DNA of 64,000 bases, from positions 124,001-188,000 of the forward strand of contig JBIOHP010000004.1 of assembly GCA_044449065.1 (NCBI GenBank), in the 5' to 3' direction. Numbering within the stretch: the stretch's first letter is position 1; every line of letters begins with the position of its first letter. Under the pieces are notes generated by a model that was not told the DNA's origin, searched no databases, and saw nothing but the letters and a program-made list of their open reading frames with translations. The stretch comes from JBIOHP01 sp044449065 (GTDB taxonomy: Bacteria; Bacteroidota; Ignavibacteria; UBA10030; SZUA-254). Shown piece after piece: positions 45,147 to 52,600 of the stretch. Made by a program: the position numbers and the translations under genes.

Positions 45147-45842
45147 TTGTCTTCCGACGAAAAACTCTCGCGCCTCAATCGCACCATCATCAACTGCCGT
45201 CTTTGCTCCCGGTTAGTTGAATGGCGCGAGGAAATAGCCCGCATCAAGGTCGCGCGATTCCGCGATGAGGCATATTGGGGAAAACCGGTGCCGGGCTTCG
45301 GTGATTCGTCTGCCCGTGTATTAATTGTCGGGTTGGCGCCTGCCGCTCATGGGGCAAACCGCACAGGCAGAATGTTTACCGGCGACCGGAGCGGCGAGTG
45401 GATGTACCGCGCGCTGCATAAATCCGGTTTCAGCTCGCAGCCGGTTTCTCTCTGCCGCGATGATGAATTGCATCTGAACAATTGTTATATTACAGCATCC
45501 GTACGATGCGCTCCTCCGGCAAATAAACCGCTGCCCGATGAACTTCACAATTGCAGACCGTATTTCCTCAAGGAATTACAGTACTTAAAAAATATCAGCG
45601 TTATCGTCGGGTTGGGGAAAATTGCCTGCGATACTATTTTCGCCGCGTATAAACAATCGGGGATGACGGAGTTACAGCGGCAGGTTAAATTTGGACATGG
45701 CGTCGAAACGAGATTGAACGAGCGGCAACTATTGATCGCATCGTATCATCCCAGCCAGCAAAATACATTCACCGGTAAATTGACCGAACCGATGTTTGAC
45801 GCAATTTTTTGCCGTGCACGGGAAGTTGTTGAAGTGAATTGA
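45147..45842 (+). CDS. Family 5 (type b) uracil-DNA glycosylase
   Basis: A 231-residue base-excision repair enzyme removing uracil or deaminated purines from DNA. Four cysteines placed to bind a 4Fe-4S cluster are visible (Cys17, Cys20, Cys121, Cys136). Motif 1 is GLAPAAHGANRTGRMFTGD (62-80) and the C-terminal loop motif is HPSQQN (201-206). GLAPAAHG in place of GEAPG places it in the UDGb group rather than family 4. A TTG start at 45147 with AAGGG upstream is used because the first cluster cysteine lies at residue 17. It is a single gene. Confidence 0.93.
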   Translation: MSSDEKLSRLNRTIINCRLCSRLVEWREEIARIKVARFRDEAYWGKPVPGFGDSSARVLIVGLAPAAHGANRTGRMFTGDRSGEWMYRALHKSGFSSQPVSLCRDDELHLNNCYITASVRCAPPANKPLPDELHNCRPYFLKELQYLKNISVIVGLGKIACDTIFAAYKQSGMTELQRQVKFGHGVETRLNERQLLIASYHPSQQNTFTGKLTEPMFDAIFCRAREVVEVN

Positions 45843-45866
45843 CAATGAAATATTGTTTTTAGGGTT

Positions 45867-45886
45867 GAACGAAATTTATTTCGTTC
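45867..45886. repeat. Mini-palindrome family member
   Basis: A perfect 9-bp stem GAACGAAAT/ATTTCGTTC around TT, 25 bases after the glycosylase stop. It could act as an RNA stabiliser or a weak terminator. Flanking TT..AA would extend the stem by two pairs. Confidence 0.6.
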
Positions 45887-45960
45887 AAGAAAAGAAATAT
45901 AAACAATAAGCAAGAACGAGAAAAATAGACTCTCTGAAAACTTCGCTTCGGGCTTTAAAC

Positions 45961-46034
45961 TATATTCAAATTTTTGCAATTGGCATCGATATAAGGAGAT
46001 TGCTACTCCCGACTGCGGTCGGGATCGCAATGAC
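45961..46034 (-). repeat. 74-bp dispersed repeat, inverted partner of 33591-33664
   Basis: The reverse complement matches 33591-33664 with six differences in 74 bases, 12 kb apart. It carries the hairpin CCCGACTGCGGTCGGG. It lies just upstream of the SDR gene. Confidence 0.85.
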
Positions 46035-46104
46035 GGTACTCACAAGCTCGCAATCTCGTTAAACACAAGTGTATTTAAGCACAAGAATTACATGAAAATA
46101 ATAT

Positions 46105-46869
46105 ATGAATGAATTTAAAAATAAAGTCATGATCGTAACCGGCGCGTCGAGCGGTATCGGCAAAGCGACGGCGCTGCTCGCTGCAAAACGCGGCGCAAAC
46201 GTCGTTATCGTGGCGCGAAGGGAAAAAGAATTGCGCAACGTTGCGGGATACATCTCGCCCAATAATGTCGAAATTGTCCCCGCAGACGTCACCCAGGAAC
46301 CCGACCGCCAGAATATCGTCAACAGCGCCATTGACCGGTTCGGGGGGATAGATATTCTCATCAACGCGGCGGGCATTATCGGCAACGGCACTCTCGAAAA
46401 TACTTCGCTGGAACAATGGGATTACATGATGGACGTCAACCTGCGTTCGTTGTTCCGTTTGACGCAGCTCTGCCTCCCGCGGATCATCGAACGAAAAGGA
46501 AATATCGTCAATGTTTCGAGCGTGACGGGTGTACGTTCGTTCCCGAACGTGATGGCGTATTGCGTGAGCAAAGCGGGAGTTGACCAGCTTACCCATTGCG
46601 CCGCGCTTGAGCTGGGACCCAAAGGGGTGCGCGTGAACGCAATCGATCCCGGCGTCATCCGCACAAACCTCCACCGCACCAGCGGGATGGCGGAAGATCA
46701 GTATCAGAAATTTCTTGAACACAGCAAAACCACGCACCCGCTCGGCAGGGTCGGCGATCCCGAAGATGCCGCGGAGCTGATCCTGTTTCTCGCTTCCGAC
46801 GCCGCGGGATGGATCACCGGCGGCAGTTTCAGCATCGATGGTGGCAGGGCGCAAACCTGCGCAAGATAA
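46105..46869 (+). CDS. Short-chain dehydrogenase/reductase
   Basis: A 254-residue classical SDR. The cofactor loop is TGASSGIGKA (11-20), NAAG is present, Ser is in NVSSVTG, and Tyr and Lys are in YCVSKAG. The C-terminal DGGRAQTCAR follows the usual ITGG..IDGG end. An aspartate or arginine that would fix NAD versus NADP use is not obvious. The substrate is unknown. It may be co-transcribed with the trans-sulfuration enzyme 35 bases downstream. An antisense frame of similar length is a shadow. Confidence 0.9.
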   Translation: MNEFKNKVMIVTGASSGIGKATALLAAKRGANVVIVARREKELRNVAGYISPNNVEIVPADVTQEPDRQNIVNSAIDRFGGIDILINAAGIIGNGTLENTSLEQWDYMMDVNLRSLFRLTQLCLPRIIERKGNIVNVSSVTGVRSFPNVMAYCVSKAGVDQLTHCAALELGPKGVRVNAIDPGVIRTNLHRTSGMAEDQYQKFLEHSKTTHPLGRVGDPEDAAELILFLASDAAGWITGGSFSIDGGRAQTCAR

Positions 46870-46904
46870 AAAAGTATAATAACAACATGAGAAAGAATAC
46901 ATTT

Positions 46905-48122
46905 ATGAAAACCTCTAAAAAATCCGGCAAAAAATCTTCCCTGTCGCTCGCGACAAGAGCGATTCACGGAAATAATCTGCAGGCGTTCCGGGGTCCCGTA
47001 ACATATCCGATCTACCAGACCACAACGTACCGCTTCGAAAACTCCAACGACGCGGTCCGGTATTCGAAAGGGGATGAATCGGTTTATGTCTATACGCGGT
47101 ATCACAACCCCACGGTGAAGGAAGCGGAAGACCGTCTTGCCCTGATGGAAGGCGGCGAAGTCGCGGGGTTGTTTTCCTCCGGCATGGCTGCAATTTCTTC
47201 CACTATCATGGCATTATGCGGAAGCGGCGACGAGATTGTGAGCACGCCCGCCCTGTACGGCGGTACGTACCGTTTCTTCCGGGATACCCTGCCGCAATTC
47301 GGCGTGAACACGAAATATGTCGATCAGGACGCGCTGGAGGAATTGCTTTATCTTATAACGCCGAAAACAAAAGTGGTGTACCTGGAATCGCCCACCAATC
47401 CCACGCTCAGGATTGTCGATATCGCCAAATTGGTGAAACTCACAAGGAACGCCGAGAAGGAGTTCGGGACAAAAATTACCATCGTTATTGATAACACGTT
47501 CGCGACCATCCTCAATCAAAAACCGTTCGAGTACGGAGTTGATCTTATCGTGGAAAGCACGACCAAATATTTGGGCGGGCATACCGATCTGATGGGCGGA
47601 GTCGTGATCGGTCCGAAGAGCATACTGCAAAAAATCAAGGGAATTGCGAAGCATCTCGGCGGGTGCGCCGATCCGTTTGCGGCGTTCCTCCTGCTGAGGA
47701 GCTTAAAAACCTTTGAGATGCGGATGACCCGCCACAATGAAAATGCCCTGGCGCTCGCGAAAACCCTGGAAAAACATCCCAAAGTCGTGCAGGTGCTCTA
47801 CCCGGGATTGCCCTCGTTCCGGCAGCACAAGCTGGCGAAAAAACAGATGAGCGGATTCGGCGGGATGGTGACTATCGAGGTGAAGGGCGGCGTGAAAGCC
47901 GCTATGAAAGTGGCGGATAGTCTGCGCGTTGCGGTCAATGCGATGTCGCTTGGCGGCGTGGAAACGCTGGTAAGCATTCCGGTTTATTCCTCCCATGTGA
48001 ACATGGGCGCGGACGAATTGCAGCGCCACGGCGTCTCGCCCGGGATGATCCGTATTTCCGTCGGATTGGAAGCGGTCGAAGATCTTATCAACGATTTTAA
48101 GCAGGCGCTGAGGAAGATATAA
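46905..48122 (+). CDS. Trans-sulfuration PLP enzyme (methionine gamma-lyase/cystathionine gamma-synthase family)
   Basis: A 405-residue PLP-dependent enzyme of Cys/Met metabolism. The conserved YPIYQTTTYRF (34-44), YTRYHNPT (63-70), SSGMAAIS (91-98) and the PLP lysine Lys221 in ESTTKYLGGHTD define the family. The subgroup (gamma-synthase, gamma-lyase or homocysteine synthase) cannot be fixed with confidence. The overall pattern is closest to methionine gamma-lyase. I chose the ATG at 46905, and 46887 is an in-frame alternative that adds six residues. A bidirectional terminator follows at 48186. Confidence 0.9.
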   Translation: MKTSKKSGKKSSLSLATRAIHGNNLQAFRGPVTYPIYQTTTYRFENSNDAVRYSKGDESVYVYTRYHNPTVKEAEDRLALMEGGEVAGLFSSGMAAISSTIMALCGSGDEIVSTPALYGGTYRFFRDTLPQFGVNTKYVDQDALEELLYLITPKTKVVYLESPTNPTLRIVDIAKLVKLTRNAEKEFGTKITIVIDNTFATILNQKPFEYGVDLIVESTTKYLGGHTDLMGGVVIGPKSILQKIKGIAKHLGGCADPFAAFLLLRSLKTFEMRMTRHNENALALAKTLEKHPKVVQVLYPGLPSFRQHKLAKKQMSGFGGMVTIEVKGGVKAAMKVADSLRVAVNAMSLGGVETLVSIPVYSSHVNMGADELQRHGVSPGMIRISVGLEAVEDLINDFKQALRKI

Positions 48123-48185
48123 ATTCAAATGCTGAGGTATTAGAAAAATTGAATATTTTAAATTATCTGGATGGTAACCTCTAAA

Positions 48186-48218
48186 AAAAAACCTGAAACA
48201 ACATGTCTCAGGTTTTTT
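48186..48218. terminator. Bidirectional intrinsic terminator
   Basis: The stem AAAAAACCTGA (48186-48196) pairs with TCAGGTTTTTT (48208-48218) around an 11-base loop. It gives a U-run on both strands between the convergent trans-sulfuration and NIPSNAP-like genes. Confidence 0.85.
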
Positions 48219-48241
48219 TGTTTTACCGTCTCCAGTCGAGT

Positions 48242-48544
48242 TCACCCTTCCACTTTATAAATTTCCCGGTGGCCCGAATCGACAAACTTATGATATTCGG
48301 CAAATGATTTCGCGAATTTCGCGTCCGCCATCGATTTGTTGATCATCTCCTGATATTTTTCGAGATTATCGGTCTCCACTTCCATCACGGCTGTCCAGTA
48401 CCGTTCGCCGCTTACATCGGTCATGATGCGGACTTCGCCTTTGTACCCGACTTTTTTCATCTGGGTATTCGCCTCTTTAAATCGCTGCACAAGATCTTTC
48501 ACCATGCCGGGCTTGCAGTGCATCACGTCTCGGATGATATACAT
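48242..48544 (-). CDS. Small NIPSNAP/dimeric alpha-beta barrel protein
   Basis: A 100-residue protein beginning MYIIRDVMHCKPGMVKDLVQRF, with the beta-alpha-beta pattern of dimeric ferredoxin-like (ABM/NIPSNAP) domains. The late motif is FAEYHKFVDSGHREIYKV. No catalytic residues are evident, and functions in this superfamily vary. The ATG at 48544 is chosen because a perfect AAAGGAG stands 6 bases before it. An upstream in-frame start at 48559 lies inside that site. Confidence 0.8.
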   Translation of the reverse strand: MYIIRDVMHCKPGMVKDLVQRFKEANTQMKKVGYKGEVRIMTDVSGERYWTAVMEVETDNLEKYQEMINKSMADAKFAKSFAEYHKFVDSGHREIYKVEG

Positions 48545-48747
48545 AAAAACTCCTTTCACTCATGTTATAAAAATTGTTGAGGGTTATTCCTGATGTATGA
48601 ATAACGAGGCAATGGTAATACGAGTTCCCGATAATGAACGTGCTGATAAACGCCATATCTTCTTTAGATACAACGGCTTTCAGGCAATAAATGATTGGAT
48701 GCTAATACGGCTGTTCCGGCGTCTGGTACGTCCGGCTGGAGAGGGGA

Positions 48748-49695
48748 TCAAAAGATTTTTTTCAACAGCGCAGGATCGATATTCCCCCCGCTGATGACCG
48801 CGCAGATTTTTTTGCCCCGTATGCCCATGGCATTTTTCATGGCAGCGGCGGGTGCGACGGCGCCGGTCGGCTCCACGATAATTTTCATCCGCTCGATAAA
48901 ATATTTCATCATCGGATAGAGATCGTCGTCACTGACGGTAATAACGTCGTCGACATATTTTTGGATGATGCCGAAATTCATCGCGCCAACGGCGTTCGTC
49001 CGCATCCCATCGGCAATGGTATTAACTGAAGCGAGCGATATAATCTTTCCTGCGCGGATGGATCGCCAGCAATCGTTAGCCCCTTCCGTTTCCACACCGA
49101 TCACCTTCACGGCAGGAAAAAGATTTTTTGCCGCAATCGCGCAGCCGGCGATCAATCCGCCGCCGCCAATTGGCACGAACAGGTAATCGAGGTCTTGCAT
49201 CTCCTTGAAAATTTCAAGAACGACTGTTCCCTGACCGCAGATAATTTTTTCATCGTGAAATGGGTGGATGAGGGTATAACCGTGCGCGGAAATAAGTTCG
49301 TTTGTCTTACGTTCCCTGTCGTTAATGGTTGTACCGCAAAATACAACTTCCGCGCCATACTCTTTTGTCGCTTCGATTTTACTTGAGACGGAATTTTGCG
49401 GCATAACAATGACTGCTTTGATGCCGAAAAGTTTGGCGGCGAGTGCAACTCCCTGTGCGTGGTTTCCCGATGAGTGAGCGATCACTCCTCGTTTTCGCTG
49501 GTCTTCAGTTAATGATGCAATTTTGTTGTAGGCGCCGCGGAATTTAAACGCGCCAACCCGCTGGAAGTTTTCCGCTTTAAAATAGATTTCATTCGCCGAG
49601 GTACCATTCAACGTTCGTGATGAAAGCAGGGGAGTTTTATGCACAACAGGTTTGAGTATGCGGTACGCATCCTCGATGTCGCTGAAGGTAATCAT
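48748..49695 (-). CDS. Threonine/serine ammonia-lyase (no ACT domain)
   Basis: A 315-residue PLP enzyme of the threonine dehydratase/serine racemase group. The PLP lysine is Lys51 in GAFKFRGAYNKI, the phosphate-binding loop is PIGGGGLIAG, and SSGNHAQGVAL (75-85) is present. The C-terminal regulatory ACT-like domain of biosynthetic IlvA is absent, so this is the short, catabolic or TdcB/serine-racemase-like form. The start overlaps the stop of the upstream dehydrogenase by four bases, which couples their translation. Confidence 0.92.
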   Translation of the reverse strand: MITFSDIEDAYRILKPVVHKTPLLSSRTLNGTSANEIYFKAENFQRVGAFKFRGAYNKIASLTEDQRKRGVIAHSSGNHAQGVALAAKLFGIKAVIVMPQNSVSSKIEATKEYGAEVVFCGTTINDRERKTNELISAHGYTLIHPFHDEKIICGQGTVVLEIFKEMQDLDYLFVPIGGGGLIAGCAIAAKNLFPAVKVIGVETEGANDCWRSIRAGKIISLASVNTIADGMRTNAVGAMNFGIIQKYVDDVITVSDDDLYPMMKYFIERMKIIVEPTGAVAPAAAMKNAMGIRGKKICAVISGGNIDPALLKKIF

Positions 49696-50720
49696 ATCGT
49701 GAGAACAATTTTTCCAATATTCAAACGCTGCTCCATGCGCCGATGAGCGTCAGCGGCTTTGGCTAGCGGAAATTCGGAGCCGATCACGGGTTTTAGGATC
49801 CCAAGATCATAATAATAAAGCGTTTTCACGAGTTCTTCTTTCGTTCCCATAAACGAACCGTACAGCGTAAGCTGTTTGGAGAAAAGATACCGGAGATCCG
49901 TCGTTGCCAGATAATTTGTTGTGGAACCGCATGTTACCAGCCGTCCCCCTTTTTTCATAATCTTAATGCTCTTTTCGAAAATTTCTCCGCCGGTATGTTC
50001 GAAAACCACATCGACGCCTTGCTTATCCGTCATCCGGCGCGCTTCCTCGATAAAGTTTTTCTCCCGGTAGTTGATCACTTCATCCGCACCGAGCTTTTTT
50101 GCGAGGGATAATTTCTCATCGGAACCGGCGGTCGTGATGACGCGTCCTTTGAAGAGTTTGACTATCTGGATTGCCGCAGTGCCGACGCCGCTTCCTCCCC
50201 CATGCACGAGCACTGTCTCTCCTTCTTTAATTTTTGCGAGGGCGATAAGCATATGCCAAGCGGTAAGAAACACCAGTGGGAACGCCGCACCTTCCTGGAA
50301 CGACATTTTTTCGGGCATTGGGAGTATATTGCGAAATGGAAGTTTTACATACTCCGCATACGTGCCATCTTCCAGAGTTCCGAGCACGTGGTAACGCGCG
50401 CACATGTTTTCCCTCCCGCCAAGGCAGAATGAACAATTTCCGCAGCCGATACCGGGAGAAATCAGCACCCGGTCGCCTTTTTTAAAGGACGTACCCGACG
50501 ATCCTATTTCTTCAATGACGCCGGCGCCATCGGAACCGGGAACATGAGGCAGAGGGATATTCTTCTCTCTCTCGCCGCTCCTGATAAAAACGTCGAGATG
50601 ATTTAACGCCGCCGCTTTCATCCGGATGAGAACTTCCCCGCCGGTAAGAACAGGTTTTTCGATTTTTTCGTATTTCAAAACATCTGCATTGCCGAAAGCA
50701 TGGAATCGAATTGCGTTCAT
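49692..50720 (-). CDS. Zinc-binding MDR-family alcohol dehydrogenase/quinone oxidoreductase
   Basis: A 342-residue medium-chain dehydrogenase. The GroES-like domain includes HVPGSDGAGVIEEIG and the structural-zinc lobe CGNCSFCLGGRENMC (four cysteines). The nucleotide fold carries VHGGGSGVGTAAIQIVK. The mixture of zinc-lobe cysteines and quinone-reductase-like sequence leaves the substrate open (alcohol, quinone or enoyl compound). It sits between pckA and the ammonia-lyase in one minus-strand run, overlapping the latter. Confidence 0.88.
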   Translation of the reverse strand: MNAIRFHAFGNADVLKYEKIEKPVLTGGEVLIRMKAAALNHLDVFIRSGEREKNIPLPHVPGSDGAGVIEEIGSSGTSFKKGDRVLISPGIGCGNCSFCLGGRENMCARYHVLGTLEDGTYAEYVKLPFRNILPMPEKMSFQEGAAFPLVFLTAWHMLIALAKIKEGETVLVHGGGSGVGTAAIQIVKLFKGRVITTAGSDEKLSLAKKLGADEVINYREKNFIEEARRMTDKQGVDVVFEHTGGEIFEKSIKIMKKGGRLVTCGSTTNYLATTDLRYLFSKQLTLYGSFMGTKEELVKTLYYYDLGILKPVIGSEFPLAKAADAHRRMEQRLNIGKIVLTI

Positions 50721-50726
50721 TCTTTG

Positions 50727-52322
50727 TTATCGCCCCGCCCTGGGAGCCGCTGCTTTCACAGCTTCAGACGCCTGGTCGGCATATTGCTCAAAGTTTTTAT
50801 GAAATCGACCCGCAAGGTCATTTGCCTTTTCGTCGTACGCGTGTTTATCACTCCACGTATCGCGCGGGCTGAGCACTTCTTTTGGAACGCTATCGACGCA
50901 TTGCGGGATTTGCAATCCGAAAATCGGATCGGTTGTGGTTGGGACATTTGAGACCGAACCATTGAGGATGGCGGCGATCATTGCACGGGTGTGACCGATT
51001 TTCATCCTGCTGCCCGTTCCAAATGCTCCCCCGGTCCAGCCGGTGTTCACCAACCAGCAGGCGGCTTTATGCCTTGAAATTTTTTCACGCAGCATTTCTG
51101 CATACACCGTGGGATGATGCACCATGAACGGCGCTCCGAAACAGGTGCTGAACGTTGCCTGCGGCTCGCTGCCAACCCCTTTTTCGGTCCCTGCTACTTT
51201 CGCCGTATATCCCGAAATGAAATGATACATCGCCTGGTCGGGAGTAAGTTTTGAGATTGGCGGCAGCACGCCGAATGCATCTGCGGTGAGCATGATAATA
51301 TTATTCGGATGACCTCCCATACCTGATGGTTCCGCATGTTCGATAAAACTGAGCGGGTAAGCTGCGCGCGTGTTCTCCGTGAACGATGCGTCGTCAAGAT
51401 CGAGATGGCGGGTGTTGTAATTTATTTTCACATTTTCCAGCACAGTACCGAAGCGTTTCGTCGTTTGATAGATTTCCGGTTCCGCTTCAGGCGATAACCG
51501 GATCACTTTTGCGTAACAGCCCCCTTCGAAGTTAAAGACGCCATGGTCGCTCCAACCGTGTTCATCATCGCCGATAAGTCTTCTTGATGGATCGGCGGAG
51601 AGCGTTGTTTTCCCCGTGCCTGAAAGACCGAAAAATACAGCCGCGTCCCCGTTTGCGCCGATGTTCGCAGAACAATGCATGGGGAAAACCTGTTTGAGCG
51701 GGAGGAGATAATTCATGATGGTGAACACCGATTTTTTGATTTCGCCCGCGTAACTTGTTCCGCCGATGAGGACTATCCGTTTGGAAAAATCTATGATGAT
51801 GCAAATCTCGGAGTTTGTGCCGTCGATCTCCGGAATCGCGTGAAAGCTCGGCGCGTCGAAAATGGTGAATTCGGGTTTGTGATTTTTCAACTCGTTGCGG
51901 TCGGTTTTGATAAAAAGATTGCGGGAGAACAAATTATGCCAGGCGGTTTGCGTGATGACGCGGAGGGCGAGCCGGTAGCGCGGATCGGCGCCGGCGTAAC
52001 AATCCTGGATAAACAGTTCTCGCGTCTGCCAGAACGAGAGCATGCGATTATAGAGGTTTTTGAATTTATCGGGGTCGATCGGGCGGTTCACTTTACCCCA
52101 CCAGACTTTTCCCTCGCTTGACGGTTCTTTGACGATAAATTTATCGTTTGGCGATCTGCCGGTATGATGACCTGTGCGGGCGACTAACGGACCCCGATGC
52201 GAGAGCACCGCCTCGCGGCGTTTGACCGCTTCCTCCACCAGCCCCGGCGTGGCAAGATTCCAGTATTCGGGTCCGTTGTTCTCCAATCCATACATTTCCA
52301 AACCGTATTTTGACCGATCCAT
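50727..52322 (-). CDS. pckA: Phosphoenolpyruvate carboxykinase (ATP)
   Basis: A 531-residue gluconeogenic enzyme converting oxaloacetate to PEP with ATP. The kinase-type P-loop is GLSGTGKTT (232-240). The PEPCK motif GDDEHGWSD follows, along with FNFEGGCYAK, RTGHHTGRSPNDKF and NTGWTGGAFGTGSRM. The length is typical of the ATP-dependent type. AAAGGAG lies 11 bases before the ATG, a slightly long spacing. Its stop is 6 bases from the dehydrogenase start, so the run pckA-MDR-ammonia-lyase may be one operon. Confidence 0.97.
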   Translation of the reverse strand: MDRSKYGLEMYGLENNGPEYWNLATPGLVEEAVKRREAVLSHRGPLVARTGHHTGRSPNDKFIVKEPSSEGKVWWGKVNRPIDPDKFKNLYNRMLSFWQTRELFIQDCYAGADPRYRLALRVITQTAWHNLFSRNLFIKTDRNELKNHKPEFTIFDAPSFHAIPEIDGTNSEICIIIDFSKRIVLIGGTSYAGEIKKSVFTIMNYLLPLKQVFPMHCSANIGANGDAAVFFGLSGTGKTTLSADPSRRLIGDDEHGWSDHGVFNFEGGCYAKVIRLSPEAEPEIYQTTKRFGTVLENVKINYNTRHLDLDDASFTENTRAAYPLSFIEHAEPSGMGGHPNNIIMLTADAFGVLPPISKLTPDQAMYHFISGYTAKVAGTEKGVGSEPQATFSTCFGAPFMVHHPTVYAEMLREKISRHKAACWLVNTGWTGGAFGTGSRMKIGHTRAMIAAILNGSVSNVPTTTDPIFGLQIPQCVDSVPKEVLSPRDTWSDKHAYDEKANDLAGRFHKNFEQYADQASEAVKAAAPRAGR

Positions 52323-52476
52323 GAGCTCGCTAACTCCTTTGTAATGCTTGTTTTATGTATTATCGTAATAAAAAGTTGAAAATAAAATAAGAAAAATTGT
52401 ATGTGGAACAAAATAAGACAAATTTATATTATTTGGGATGCCGCCTCATAGCCTATCAAATTAACATCGATAATTT

Positions 52477-52523
52477 GATGAAGAAACGATCAGGCTCTTT
52501 CTCGAGAACCTGATCAGTTCATC
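52477..52523. other. Two-tier hairpin downstream of the T9SS gene
   Basis: An outer stem GATGAA/TTCATC (52477-52482 with 52518-52523) encloses an inner stem GATCAGG/CCTGATC (52488-52494 with 52509-52515). It lies between the stop of the T9SS gene and pckA, both minus strand. No clear U-run follows on the minus strand, so terminator activity is only possible. Confidence 0.5.
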
Positions 52524-52600
52524 GTTTTCTTATAGTTCTATCAGATTGAATCTGCGTGTGAAGCAGTCAAAGAATACCGGTGCGTTACTAAATACGCAGG

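Noticed and set aside
46075..46902. 275-codon minus-strand frame opposite the SDR
   Set aside because: The plus strand encodes a complete SDR with all catalytic residues. The antisense frame shows no domain.
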